From Clostridia bacterium (GTDB lineage Bacteria; Bacillota; Clostridia; Oscillospirales; Acutalibacteraceae), in the NCBI GenBank assembly GCA_017395425.1, contig JAFPUM010000035.1, forward strand, positions 1-39,560: a stretch of 39,560 nucleotides of DNA. Reading direction: 5' to 3'. Both the position numbers and the translations under genes were made by a program. The notes below the pieces were generated by a model, which saw only the letters and a list, made by a program, of their open reading frames with translations, was not told the origin of the DNA and did not search any database. This document shows positions 9,963 through 18,539 of the stretch, piece after piece (positions within the stretch are counted from its first letter, which is position 1; the number at the start of each line of letters is the position of its first letter).

Positions 9963-11351
9963 ATGCGTTATCCACTGCTCCATACCCTTCACGCGTCGTC
10001 CGGCACCACGCGCTCCCGTGACGCCGTACTCATGACCGAAGGCAATCCCCAAAAAGTCATTCTGTCCTTTGCGCTTCCCATCTTTTTGAGCCAGCTCTTT
10101 CAGCAGCTCTACAATACCGCCGACGCCTGGATTGTGGGACATTATCTCGGCGACCGCGCCTTTGCCGCGGTCGCTTCGTCCGGCAGTCTGATCTTTCTGC
10201 TCATCAGCTTTTTCATCGGACTTTCGATGGGTGCGGGCGTGGTCATCAGCCGATGCTTCGGCGCGGGGCATCAGGATAAGGTTTCCCGCGCCGTCCATAC
10301 CAATGTGCTGGTATCGCTGCTCTGCGGCGTTCTGCTCGGCGTGTGCGGCGTGGCGCTCACGCCTGTCATTCTGCGTCTGATGAAAACCGACCCCGACGTG
10401 CTGCCCCAGTCTATCCCCTATTTCCGCTTCTATTTTCTCGGCGCGCCCGCGATGGTCATGTACAACGCGCTCAAGGGCATCATGAACGCCGTCGGCGACA
10501 GCCGCCGTCCGCTCTACTACCTGCTTTTTTCCTCCGTCCTCAATGTGGGTCTGGACTGGCTCTTTGTGGGACCCTGCGGACTGGATATCCGCTGGGCGGC
10601 TATCGCGACCGGCATTTCGCAGGCGGCTTCGGCGCTGCTCTGCCTCCGGCAGCTCACCAAAAAAGGCACGGTCTATGCCCTTTCGCTCCGGAAACTGCGC
10701 ATCGATCCGGTCATTCTGCGCGAAATCCTGCGATTGGGTCTGCCGACCGGCGTGCAGAATTCCGTCATCGGTCTTGCCAATGTACTGGTGCAGACCAATA
10801 TCAATACCTTCGGCGACGTGGCAATGGCGGCTTGCGGGGCGTATGCCCGCATCGAAGGCTTCGCCTTTCTGCCCATCCTGTCCTTCTCGATGGCGCTGAC
10901 CACTTTTATCAGTCAGAACCTTGGCGCGCAGCAGTATGACCGCACCCGTTACGGCGCACGGTTCGGCATCATTGTCTCGGTGCTGATGGCGGAAGGCATC
11001 GGTCTGATCACCTTTGTATGCGCCCGACCCTTCATCGGCGCGTTTGTCAGCGACCCCGGCGCTATCGCTATCGGCATACAGCAGTCCCGCATTGAATCGC
11101 TGTTCTTCTGTCTGCTGGCGTTTTCCCACTGCGTCGCCGGCGTTTGCAGAGGCGCGGGCAAAGCCTTTGTGCCGATGTTTGTCATGCTGTCGGTATGGTG
11201 CGTACTGCGCGTGATTGTCGTCACGGTCGCCATGCACTTCTCCCACAACATTCATCTGCTCTTCTGGGTATACCCCCTCACATGGGGCATCAGCTCGGTA
11301 ATTTACCTGATCTACTATCTCTGTTCCGACTGGATTCACGGATTCGACTGA
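9963..11351 (+). CDS. MATE family multidrug/cation efflux transporter
   Basis: An inner-membrane exporter of 462 residues, the usual size for 12-helix MATE (NorM/DinF-like) proteins that expel drugs or metabolites using Na+ or H+ gradients. The family entry signature MTEGNPQKVILSFALPIFLSQLFQQLYNTADAWIVG lies at about residues 24-59 and its second-half counterpart ILRLGLPTGVQNSVIG at about 256-271. Alternating hydrophobic segments continue to the C-terminus. The chosen start has the only good ribosome site (9941-9948), although at a long spacing of about 14 bases. Homologues commonly begin at the internal Met24 (10032), but no ribosome site precedes it. The substrate cannot be told from sequence. 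Confidence 0.93.
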   Translation: MRYPLLHTLHASSGTTRSRDAVLMTEGNPQKVILSFALPIFLSQLFQQLYNTADAWIVGHYLGDRAFAAVASSGSLIFLLISFFIGLSMGAGVVISRCFGAGHQDKVSRAVHTNVLVSLLCGVLLGVCGVALTPVILRLMKTDPDVLPQSIPYFRFYFLGAPAMVMYNALKGIMNAVGDSRRPLYYLLFSSVLNVGLDWLFVGPCGLDIRWAAIATGISQAASALLCLRQLTKKGTVYALSLRKLRIDPVILREILRLGLPTGVQNSVIGLANVLVQTNINTFGDVAMAACGAYARIEGFAFLPILSFSMALTTFISQNLGAQQYDRTRYGARFGIIVSVLMAEGIGLITFVCARPFIGAFVSDPGAIAIGIQQSRIESLFFCLLAFSHCVAGVCRGAGKAFVPMFVMLSVWCVLRVIVVTVAMHFSHNIHLLFWVYPLTWGISSVIYLIYYLCSDWIHGFD

Positions 11352-11359
11352 CAGCAAAA

Positions 11360-11399
11360 AGACAGCGTGAGAAAGCTCTTCCCGCGCTGTCTCTTTTTT
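11360..11399. terminator. Bidirectional intrinsic terminator
   Basis: The stem AGACAGCG (11360-11367) pairs with CGCTGTCT (11385-11392). T6 follows on the plus strand and an A5 tract precedes it, giving T5 on the minus strand. It lies between the convergent MATE and flavin-reductase-like genes and can serve both. Confidence 0.85.
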
Positions 11400-11440
11400 G
11401 GTTCAAGGGACGCTCCGCGCCCCAAAATCAGATGATCTGA

Positions 11441-11941
11441 CTACTTGGCAAGCGCCTTCACAATCTCGCCGATATACACCAGATGATAATCCCGGTTGGG
11501 ATAATTGTCCGAACGGATGGAGGAATACAGAATGCTCTGCGGCTTGATCTCATCGACGTAGATCTTCTTGCAAATCAGCACCGTGTCCGCTTCCGCAAAG
11601 CAGGGCGCCTCATAATCGCGGCAGACTGTCAGTCCGGAACCGGCGATTTTGTCCTCGTCGCGACCGCTCACCGTACCGAGATAGGCAAGCTGCTTGCGAT
11701 ACTGCTCCGACAGGAAGCTCAGCGAAAAATATTCCGCCTCGTCCATGAGTTCGCGGGTGTAGCGCTGGGGGCGGATGTAGCAGGTCACCACATTGCGGTT
11801 CCAGAGAACGCCCACGCCTCCCCAGCTGGCGGTCATGGTGTTCATCCTCTCTCCGCTGCCTGCCGTGACCAGCATCCAGTCGCTGCCGACGGACTGAAAA
11901 GGATTGAACTTCATTTCCTGCGGCTTGATTTGGTTGAACAT
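11441..11941 (-). CDS. Flavin reductase-like (FMN-binding split barrel) protein
   Basis: About 166 residues. The pattern NTMTASWGGVGVLWNRNVVTCYIRPQRYT is typical of the flavin reductase-like family that binds FMN in a split barrel and reduces flavin or acts as a small NAD(P)H-dependent oxidoreductase. A long YIRPQRYTRELMDEAEYFSLSFL stretch and a C-terminal YHLVYIGEIVKAL strand support the assignment. The start was set at ATG 11941, because AAGGAAG lies seven bases upstream; an upstream ATG at 11959 overlaps that ribosome site. The gene stands alone and converges on the MATE gene. The physiological electron acceptor is unknown. Confidence 0.85.
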   Translation of the reverse strand: MFNQIKPQEMKFNPFQSVGSDWMLVTAGSGERMNTMTASWGGVGVLWNRNVVTCYIRPQRYTRELMDEAEYFSLSFLSEQYRKQLAYLGTVSGRDEDKIAGSGLTVCRDYEAPCFAEADTVLICKKIYVDEIKPQSILYSSIRSDNYPNRDYHLVYIGEIVKALAK

Positions 11942-11996
11942 AATACGACTTCCTTTCATGGTAAAATAGGAAAAAGTAAACCTGATAGTATCTTAT

Positions 11997-12026
11997 GAGA
12001 CGGCAGGGAAAATCATACACCGTCTC
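11997..12026. repeat. Perfect 7-bp inverted repeat upstream of the flavin reductase-like gene
   Basis: GAGACGG (11997-12003) and CCGTCTC (12020-12026) flank a 16-base loop, about 55 bases upstream of the start at 11941. No T-run follows on either strand, so a terminator is unlikely; an operator or mRNA hairpin is possible. Confidence 0.4.
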
Positions 12027-12157
12027 GCTTTCGCTGCTTCTATTCACTATAAAACGGCACAGTTCTCCCCTACGGTATAGTCTGCGATCTGCCGATACCG
12101 CGCAAAGAGCCCTGTGCCGAATGTGCCGAATGTTTCTTTCATCTGTGGGTTTAATAA

Positions 12158-12256
12158 GGAACGATGCAGAAATAATTAATACATTTCACTTGCTGAAACA
12201 CGCAAGCAACCTGTATTTTTAAGCAGAAAATGACTGACTAAATTCTGCATAGTTCC
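12158..12256. mobile_element. MITE-like element with terminal inverted repeats
   Basis: This is most of the otherwise gene-free interval 11942-12255. The left end GGAACGATGCAGAA (12158-12171) and the right end TTCTGCATAGTTCC (12243-12256) are inverted repeats matching at 13 of 14 bases. They bound a 99-bp AT-rich, non-coding segment and are flanked by TAA on both sides (12155-12157 and 12257-12259), consistent with target duplication. The minus-strand stop codon of the lipoprotein gene is built from the flank and the last base of the element. A 13-base piece of the end sequence recurs at 19288-19300. Confidence 0.55.
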
Positions 12257-13305
12257 TAAGAACCCGACGCCATATTCAGTCCGCTGAAATCACGGGTGGA
12301 CGACGCAAATTTCTCAAATGCCTTGTCATTGAAAGTGACCTTATCACTCTTCTCGGCATATTTCACCATCTCGTCGATAAACGCATCATAGGTAGATTCC
12401 AGCAGCAGTGTGTCACGGGACTGCTCAAAATTCTTGCCGTTCTTATCCAGCTTCGCCTTCTGAATCAGCGCAATGGTGCTGTCGGTTTCCATCAGATAGA
12501 ATTCACCCGTTTTGAGCGAGAGAATGGCCTTGCCCTGTTCATCGGTGGGATCAAAGCGCTGGGTAATATCGGTGTAAGCGCCGACATAACCCGTATTGTT
12601 CTTGGATTCTTCATCGCATTTCTTCTTGAAATCCAGCTTGCCCTTTTCGGCATTGCTGCGGATTTTCTCGTATTTCTTTTTGACATTGGCGATTTCCTGC
12701 GCGGTCATCGGAGAACCGTCTTCTGTATACAGATATTGCTGCATAAAATGGAAGGTCGCGTAATTTTCCTCCATAAACTTCTTGAGAGTATCGTCCGACA
12801 CGGGATTGGTTCCGTCTTCGCCGTAAATTGCCTGAAACACATCGTTCTTCCGTGCCAGATCCTTATAGTATTCCTCGACAGAGGTTTGTGCCACACCGTT
12901 TTTGGTAAGCATTTCCTCATTGGCTTCATATTCCTCCGCCGCACTTTGCATTGCGCTGTTGAGTTTGTCCTCGTCGAGCGAAATCCCCATTTCCTCCGCC
13001 TTCAGCATGGTGCCGACGGCAGACTTCACGGTTTTCTGCGCCTCGCGGTCAAGATATGCCGTCGCTGCCATATCCGAACCGGACACGGTAACGGTCTGAT
13101 CTTTCAGTTCCGAATAGACGTCGATCACCCCGCTCTGCCCACCGTTCCGATAGGCTGCCGCCTGACTGTAAATATACAGTCCAACCGGCAGGGTGGTGTC
13201 CTCGCCGATCTTCGCCGCCCAGCTCAGATTGCTCTCGCAGGCGCTCAGCGAAACCGCCATCATAACCGCTGCCACGGCAGCCGTCGCTCTTTTTATCCAT
13301 TTCAT
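12256..13305 (-). CDS. PrsA/SurA-like lipoprotein foldase with divergent parvulin domain
   Basis: About 349 residues. The N-terminus MKWIKRATAAVAAVMMAVSLSAC is a lipoprotein signal with the lipobox LSAC, so the mature protein should be membrane-anchored outside the cell. A helical N-domain (about 90-170) with EEMLTKNGVAQTSVEEYYKDLARK is followed by a region laid out like a PrsA parvulin domain: a strand around FHFMQQYLYTED, a helix with DFKKKCDEES, then AILSLKTGEFYLMETDSTIALIQKAKLD. Catalytic prolyl-isomerase residues are not evident, so a chaperone role is more likely than isomerase activity (inference). An upstream ATG at 13317 sits one base from the GAAGGG ribosome site; 13305 is preferred although its spacing is long. 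The stop codon abuts the MITE-like element. Confidence 0.75.
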   Translation of the reverse strand: MKWIKRATAAVAAVMMAVSLSACESNLSWAAKIGEDTTLPVGLYIYSQAAAYRNGGQSGVIDVYSELKDQTVTVSGSDMAATAYLDREAQKTVKSAVGTMLKAEEMGISLDEDKLNSAMQSAAEEYEANEEMLTKNGVAQTSVEEYYKDLARKNDVFQAIYGEDGTNPVSDDTLKKFMEENYATFHFMQQYLYTEDGSPMTAQEIANVKKKYEKIRSNAEKGKLDFKKKCDEESKNNTGYVGAYTDITQRFDPTDEQGKAILSLKTGEFYLMETDSTIALIQKAKLDKNGKNFEQSRDTLLLESTYDAFIDEMVKYAEKSDKVTFNDKAFEKFASSTRDFSGLNMASGS

Positions 13306-13357
13306 GATGAATGTCATACCCTTCGTTTGAATTTGAATTGCCGCATAATCACCAGTG

Positions 13358-13386
13358 ATTATACACGTTTTGAATGAATTTGTCTA
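13358..13386 (-). promoter_or_regulatory. Promoter of the PrsA-like lipoprotein gene
   Basis: Minus strand TAGACA (13386-13381), 17-base spacer, TATAAT (13363-13358). Confidence 0.75.
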
Positions 13387-13444
13387 CCGATTTTTCGCAG
13401 GATTCATTCTTTTTTCATAATTTTTCCCATACGCGCCTGTTTCC

Positions 13445-15628
13445 TTACACGCCGTCGGGGAATAAGTGCCGATAATAATCCCGATCCAGAATCTGGAGCG
13501 AATAGGTGGTTTTGGCTTTGACTGCGGTATTCACCGCGTCCACGTAGGTCTGCATTTCGTCCTGCGACAGTGTGCAGCGCTCATTGGGAATAAATTTGTG
13601 CCGGTTGGCGATGTATTCTCCCTGCGTACTGATCCACAACCAGCCGTTGAGCTTGAGCAGCGCAAAATGGTCGCCCTCGCAGAGAATATCGCTGCCCATG
13701 TGGAGACGGGAATCATACGTCAGCCCGAAGAGATTGGCGAGCGTAGGAACGATGTCAATCGCGGAACAGGGGGCATCCACCCTCACCGGCTCGGGCATGG
13801 CCGCGCTCCACAGAATGAAGCTGTTGCGATAGAGCGCGGACTGCTTGCGGATCTGGTTCTTGCTGAGACCGTACAGCTCCGCCAGCGCGTCGTCGCTGAG
13901 AGCATAGGGATAATGGTCGGCAGTCATCGCGAAGACGGTGTTTTCCAGTTCGCCGGATTCTTCCAGCTTCTGTACCAGCACCTGCAGCATAAGTTCCACT
14001 TCGTACTGACAGGCAATATACGCCCGCACTTCCGACGAATACTTCTTGTACCGTTCGGGCAGATCCTTGAGATGCAGGTTGGACATCGCGTTCGCCGACG
14101 CGGAGTAATTGGCGTGACCGCTCACGCTCATGTAATAGGCGTGATATTTCTCGCCGCTGCCCATATACCAATCCGCCGTGGCTTCCGCCATTTCCTTGTC
14201 GGAATTCGGCCAATGCTTGCCTTTGAGCGTCAGCCCGTTGCCGATGGCGGTGTAGTCATAGCCGAAATTGGGATGGGATTTGTCCCGCCCGTAATAGGTG
14301 TAGGAATTGTTATGATATGCCACGGTTTTATAACCGCCGCGGCGGAAAAGATTCCCCATCGCGAAGGGCTGATAAGTGTCGGCGCTGAGTTTGAGACAGT
14401 TGGCGGTGAGGTAGAAATTGCCGGTCATATTGGCATATTCTCCCGTCGCGGTGCTGCCGCCCCACAGCGAATTGTAAAAATTCTCAAACACAAATCCCTC
14501 ATTTGCCATTTTGTAGAGCGTGGGGGTGAGTTCGGGGTCGATCACCTTGTAGGAATAACCTTCCAGCGAGATGAAAATCAGATTCTTGTCCTTGAAATAG
14601 CCGGTGTAAGCGTTCTGCTTGGTGGGCGTGAGAGAGCCGAAATACTGATCCATCGACCGGAGTACCTTGCTGTCGGCATTCCCGGCGGCAGCGCCAAAGT
14701 CGATGTCCATCGCGTTGACGCCGTATGCCTTGGGGGCGTCATCATTCCCGTCAGACGTGTCATCCGTGTCCGAGTGTGACACCAGCGTATTGATATCCAC
14801 AATCTGACCCACATCCGGCGCTTCCCACTCCCCGGCGGTTTTCCCGAAGAGCATATGCCCCAGTTCCAGCCGCGTCGCGTTGAGAATGCCGAAATACTGA
14901 AACGCCTGTTCCGGATCGTTCTCCATATGGACATAGTAATAGTACGGCGTATAGCTCAGATCGGACGATGGCACCTGCATGAATTTCACTGTCATAAAGG
15001 AATAGGGCAGCAGCGCGCAAAGCCCGCCGACAACCGCCGCGGTCAGACTGCGCCCGTTTTTCCCGGTTTGGGGTTCCTCACCGTCCGGATCGGGAAAAAC
15101 CGTCCTGCCGAAGGCACACACCAGTTCGCAGGGCAGAAACAGCGCCAGCACCACAAACCACACGCCGAGTGCCGCGCCCAGCGCTTCCTTCCAATACTGT
15201 GTGACGTCTCCCGCCTGTCCGATGGTGGTCCAGGAGAAGAAACTCTTGAAATTATTGTGATAAATTACCTGAAGTGAGAACAGCACCCCCAGCAGTCCGA
15301 GCAGCACGCGGGTCACATTGCGCCGGAGCTTTGTTCTCAGCAGCATGGTGACGGCGCTGATGCCGAAACTCATAAAGAGTACCCCGCTCAGCAGATAGAC
15401 CGCCTTTTCGTCAAAGGGACTGCCGAAAATCCACAGCTTGGTCAGAATTTCCATATGCAGCAAGGAAAGCGGTATCACGCAGAGCTGCCGCAGATAGCCG
15501 GAAAGATTCTCCCAGCCGTGCGACAAATGCTTTGCAGTCATCCACCCATGCGCATCCTGTTCTTCCTTTGCGCTGTTTTCGTCTTTTTGATCGGAACGGA
15601 TTTGCGTTTCCGAAAGACCTTTCATCAT
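13445..15628 (-). CDS. LtaS-like polyglycerolphosphate (lipoteichoic acid) synthase/sulfatase-fold enzyme
   Basis: 727 residues, membrane-anchored. Hydrophobic helices at about 45-65, 75-97, 105-125, 150-172 and 195-215 precede an extracellular alkaline-phosphatase/sulfatase-fold domain from about 345. The metal and nucleophile residues of the LTA synthase family can be placed: Glu356 in IFISLEGYS, Thr393 in WGGSTATGEY, His505 in SVSGHANY, and Asp571-His572 in MTADHYPY. The family moves glycerol phosphate from phosphatidylglycerol to build lipoteichoic acid, releasing diacylglycerol. An acidic Asp/Ser-rich linker lies at about 284-300. It is the last gene of the operon, starting 22 bases after the Pr6Pr-like gene, with GGGTGAT upstream of the ATG. 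A sister phosphoglycerol transferase is possible. Confidence 0.88.
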   Translation of the reverse strand: MMKGLSETQIRSDQKDENSAKEEQDAHGWMTAKHLSHGWENLSGYLRQLCVIPLSLLHMEILTKLWIFGSPFDEKAVYLLSGVLFMSFGISAVTMLLRTKLRRNVTRVLLGLLGVLFSLQVIYHNNFKSFFSWTTIGQAGDVTQYWKEALGAALGVWFVVLALFLPCELVCAFGRTVFPDPDGEEPQTGKNGRSLTAAVVGGLCALLPYSFMTVKFMQVPSSDLSYTPYYYYVHMENDPEQAFQYFGILNATRLELGHMLFGKTAGEWEAPDVGQIVDINTLVSHSDTDDTSDGNDDAPKAYGVNAMDIDFGAAAGNADSKVLRSMDQYFGSLTPTKQNAYTGYFKDKNLIFISLEGYSYKVIDPELTPTLYKMANEGFVFENFYNSLWGGSTATGEYANMTGNFYLTANCLKLSADTYQPFAMGNLFRRGGYKTVAYHNNSYTYYGRDKSHPNFGYDYTAIGNGLTLKGKHWPNSDKEMAEATADWYMGSGEKYHAYYMSVSGHANYSASANAMSNLHLKDLPERYKKYSSEVRAYIACQYEVELMLQVLVQKLEESGELENTVFAMTADHYPYALSDDALAELYGLSKNQIRKQSALYRNSFILWSAAMPEPVRVDAPCSAIDIVPTLANLFGLTYDSRLHMGSDILCEGDHFALLKLNGWLWISTQGEYIANRHKFIPNERCTLSQDEMQTYVDAVNTAVKAKTTYSLQILDRDYYRHLFPDGV

Positions 15629-15650
15629 ATCACCCTTTTCCCTCCTGCCG

Positions 15651-16295
15651 TCAGCCGGCAGCGTGACGGCTCCTCCATATTCCGCTGCATCCCCGCAGCA
15701 CCAGTCCGATCAGAAAATCCGCCGCGCAGATCGCGGCAAAAATACCGATACCGATCGGCATCCCCCATGTGACAAAGCCATAGATGTCGCGCTGAAAAGG
15801 TTCTCCCAGCCCGTTGACGAGAATATTGACTAAGTACACCGTGCCGTAAAGCAGCATCGGTATCATCGCCAGCAGGTTCTCCCGCCAGCCCATGCGCTCA
15901 CTGCCGCCCACAACTTCCGCCATTGCCAGCAGCGGCACCGCTACATGAAAGAAGATATTCGCGCCCCGCATCATACTGAGGTAGCCGTACAGCGGTCCCA
16001 GAAAGACCATCACGGTCACAAATGTCAGTCCCACGCACACGCCCGCCACGTATTTCACCACTTCTCCAAAGCGGCGCGCCTTTTCGGAAACCTTCTTTCT
16101 TCCGTTGATCATCAGCCACATGACCGACGCCGCGCCTTCCAGCAGATTGGACTGCACCGTGAAATATTTCAGGCTGTCCCTGCCGCTGACCGACATCCCG
16201 CCGTCCCCCACCAGTATGACCATCAGATATCCGATGACCACCATGACCGTCAGCAGTACATTGATCCATTTGCGCCATGCATCCGACCGCTTCAT
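15651..16295 (-). CDS. Pr6Pr-like integral membrane protein
   Basis: 214 residues with about six hydrophobic segments (roughly 14-33, 48-66, 82-102, 110-130, 145-163 and 180-203). The segment DSLKYFTVQSNLLEGAASVMWL resembles the YFTxQSNL signature of the Pr6Pr/FAR-17a-like membrane protein family, whose function is unknown. The start at ATG 16295 is chosen because GGAAGAGG lies upstream and the gene then begins 23 bases after alr. It sits between alanine racemase and the LtaS-like enzyme, suggesting an envelope role, but no catalytic residues are apparent. Confidence 0.75.
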   Translation of the reverse strand: MKRSDAWRKWINVLLTVMVVIGYLMVILVGDGGMSVSGRDSLKYFTVQSNLLEGAASVMWLMINGRKKVSEKARRFGEVVKYVAGVCVGLTFVTVMVFLGPLYGYLSMMRGANIFFHVAVPLLAMAEVVGGSERMGWRENLLAMIPMLLYGTVYLVNILVNGLGEPFQRDIYGFVTWGMPIGIGIFAAICAADFLIGLVLRGCSGIWRSRHAAG

Positions 16296-16318
16296 CTGCA
16301 CCGCCTCTTCCTTTCCGC

Positions 16319-17446
16319 TCAGGAATGAATATAGATTCTCGTCACACGCGGACTTAATCCGCACACAAATTCATAGTTGAAGGAGGCAGCCTGTTCCGCC
16401 GGCTGCTCGACGGGAATCTCGCTGTCCCCGTCCCGTCCGAAGAGCGTGACCGTGTCCTCCAGCTTCACGCCGTCAATGTGGGTGACGTCCACCATGATCT
16501 GATCCATACAGACCCTTCCCAGCACCGGCGCGAGCTGTCCGTGAATCAGCACCTGTCCCTTGTTGGAAAGCGCGCGGGGATAACCGTCGGCATACCCCAC
16601 CGAAACGGTAGCAATACAGATGCGCCGGTCGGCGGTATAGGTCGCGCCGTAGCCCACACAGGTTCCCGGCTCCACCCATCGCACATTGACCACATGGCTG
16701 CAAAAACGCATGGCGGGACGCAGGGGGAAGGTCGTCTTGTCAACCTCTTCGGAGGGATACAGACCGTAGGTAATAATACCGGAGCGCACCATCTGAAATC
16801 GGTGGGAATCAAATTCCATAATGCCCGCGCTGTTGCACATATGTTTCAGCGGAATGACAACATTCCGCTGATCCAGCAGGTCGCACATTTCATCATACCG
16901 TGCCATCTGCATTTTGCTGTATGCCTTATCGGTAAGGTCGGCGCAGGAGAAATGCGTAAACATACCTTCCAGCCCGATATGGGGCAACGCGCCAATCGCC
17001 GCGATTTCGTCCGCGCTTTCGGCTGATACCGGATAGCCGATGCGGGTCATGCCGGTGTCCAGCGCGATATGCGCCTTCGCAACTTTACCCTGCGCGGCGG
17101 CTTCTCTGTCGAGCGCCCGTGCCGCGTCAAGCGAATACACCGTCTGGGTCACATCGTATGTCACCACTTCGTCATAACGGCTGGGGGACACATAGGACAG
17201 AATCAGAATCGGCAGTTTCAGTCCCGCCTCACGCAGTTCCACGGCTTCGTCCACGGTCGCCACGGCAAAATAGTCCACCGCGTTTTCCAGATAGCGTCCC
17301 ACCGCCACGGCGCCGTGACCGTAGGCGTCCGCCTTGATGACCGCGCAGATTTTTACCCCTTTGCCGACTCTCTCGCGAACCAGCGCGATATTATGACCAA
17401 TCGCGGAAAGATCAACTTCCGCATAGGCTCTCAGATACTTCTCCAA
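16319..17446 (-). CDS. alr: Alanine racemase
   Basis: PLP enzyme interconverting L- and D-alanine, supplying D-Ala for peptidoglycan and for teichoic acid D-alanylation. 375 residues, the family's usual size. Lys38 in AVIKADAYGHGA forms the PLP aldimine; HIALDTGMTRIG, THFSCAD, HMCNSAGIMEF, VRSGIITYGLYP and SVGYADGYPR follow in the expected order, and CVGYGATYTADR carries the second catalytic Tyr. No in-frame ATG gives a sensible start. TTG 17446, just before EKYLRAYAEVDL, fits the family N-terminus and lies 26 bases after the upstream gene, though its ribosome site (AGAAG) is weak. The frame stays open further upstream, but that part overlaps the DAG-kinase gene in another frame and is not coding. 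Second gene of the operon. Confidence 0.93.
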   Translation of the reverse strand: MEKYLRAYAEVDLSAIGHNIALVRERVGKGVKICAVIKADAYGHGAVAVGRYLENAVDYFAVATVDEAVELREAGLKLPILILSYVSPSRYDEVVTYDVTQTVYSLDAARALDREAAAQGKVAKAHIALDTGMTRIGYPVSAESADEIAAIGALPHIGLEGMFTHFSCADLTDKAYSKMQMARYDEMCDLLDQRNVVIPLKHMCNSAGIMEFDSHRFQMVRSGIITYGLYPSEEVDKTTFPLRPAMRFCSHVVNVRWVEPGTCVGYGATYTADRRICIATVSVGYADGYPRALSNKGQVLIHGQLAPVLGRVCMDQIMVDVTHIDGVKLEDTVTLFGRDGDSEIPVEQPAEQAASFNYEFVCGLSPRVTRIYIHS

Positions 17447-17472
17447 CCGAAAACATCTTCTTTTCTCATTTT

Positions 17473-18405
17473 TTATTGATGGTTGCTTTCCGCCGCCTGT
17501 TGTCCCGGTTGATTGACAATCAGCCGCAGGGCTTTGGGAATGACCTCGAACGTCACCTCTTTGAGACGCAGACATTCGCCGTCGATATTCACCACAGCAG
17601 GCTTGGCACACACCACCTTCATTTTCTTCCCGCGATGTACCGCCAGAATCTTGCGGAACTTTTTGGAGTCCACATATTCGCCCTTCTGATAGGTGCCGAT
17701 CAGCGAGAGCATCCGCAGCTTGGACACCCGGCGGATCATCACAAAATCCAGCAGCCCGTCCGACGGGTCTGCCATCGGCGCGCCGCGATAGCCGCCGCCG
17801 TAATACTGTCCGCACGCCGCCAGCGCAAAGAGATAGCTGCCCTCGTACACGGTTTCATCGTCAATCGTCACGGTGAGGTTGTTGTACACCTTTCCCAGCA
17901 TCGACAGCATCACCGCCAGCGTATAGGTCGCCGCGCCCAGCCATTTCTTCATGCGGGTCATGCGGTTGGTGCGGTCGCAGATCATCGCGTCCAGACCCAT
18001 CGAACAGATATTGACCGATTTGAAATGCCCCGTATCAATCGCGTCCACATAGCGGGAAGACGCCGTCAGGTAGTTCTCGATGTCCAGAAACCCCTCCGCG
18101 CCGCCGAACGATTTGACGTAGTCGTTGCCGGAGCCGCAGGGAATAATGCCGAATTCCACGTTGTCCATGCCGATCAGACCGTTGGCGACCCCGCACACCG
18201 CGCCGTCGCCGCCCAATACGATAATGCGCACCTCGTCGCCGACCTGTCCCTCCCGGCGGGCAAACTCGGTCAGGTCTTCCGGCTTTTCGGTCAGCAGAAA
18301 CTGATACGGCACACCCATCTTGTCACACGCAGCCGCAAGGCGGTCACGGTATTTGGCAAAACCGCCGCCGCCCGCCTTGGGATTGGCTATAAACACATAT
18401 CTCAT
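17473..18405 (-). CDS. Diacylglycerol kinase family lipid kinase (DgkB/YegS-like)
   Basis: 310 residues. The N-terminus MRYVFIANPKAGGG and the PCGSGNDYVKSFG motif are typical of the DAGK catalytic domain; DPSDGLLDFVMIRRVSK and VNIDGE are C-terminal family motifs. Members phosphorylate diacylglycerol, which LTA synthesis releases, so placing it in one operon with the LtaS-like enzyme makes sense as lipid recycling (inference). The nucleotide motif reads GGDGAVCGVANGL instead of the usual GGDGTxNEVxNGL, so Thr and Asn-Glu are replaced; activity or substrate may differ. First gene of the operon, with AAAGGAG upstream and a consensus promoter. Confidence 0.88.
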   Translation of the reverse strand: MRYVFIANPKAGGGGFAKYRDRLAAACDKMGVPYQFLLTEKPEDLTEFARREGQVGDEVRIIVLGGDGAVCGVANGLIGMDNVEFGIIPCGSGNDYVKSFGGAEGFLDIENYLTASSRYVDAIDTGHFKSVNICSMGLDAMICDRTNRMTRMKKWLGAATYTLAVMLSMLGKVYNNLTVTIDDETVYEGSYLFALAACGQYYGGGYRGAPMADPSDGLLDFVMIRRVSKLRMLSLIGTYQKGEYVDSKKFRKILAVHRGKKMKVVCAKPAVVNIDGECLRLKEVTFEVIPKALRLIVNQPGQQAAESNHQ

Positions 18406-18463
18406 TTGTTCGTCACGGCTCCTTTGGTACGGTGTATACTATTTCACGCATACGCTTCATTGT

Positions 18464-18492
18464 ATTGTAGCATAATCCGCTGTCAATGTCAA
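18464..18492 (-). promoter_or_regulatory. Sigma-A promoter of the DAG kinase-alr-Pr6Pr-LtaS operon
   Basis: Minus strand TTGACA (18492-18487), 17-base spacer, TACAAT (18469-18464). A second overlapping TTGACA at 18486-18481 would leave only 11 bases and is probably not used. Confidence 0.85.
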
Positions 18493-18539
18493 CGCGCAAC
18501 AAGAAAAAAGAACCCCCGCACTCCGATTTACCGTAACCA

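Noticed and set aside
9939-11357. 472-codon minus-strand frame opposite the MATE gene
   Set aside because: Translation is Gln/His/Arg/Asp-rich without domains, whereas the plus frame is a clear MATE transporter with promoter and ribosome site.
13466-14779. 437-codon plus-strand frame opposite the LtaS-like gene
   Set aside because: Antisense shadow; the minus frame carries all catalytic motifs of the LTA synthase family.
17447-17815. N-terminal extension of the alanine racemase frame
   Set aside because: It overlaps the DAG-kinase family gene in another frame, and the family N-terminus begins at the TTG at 17446.
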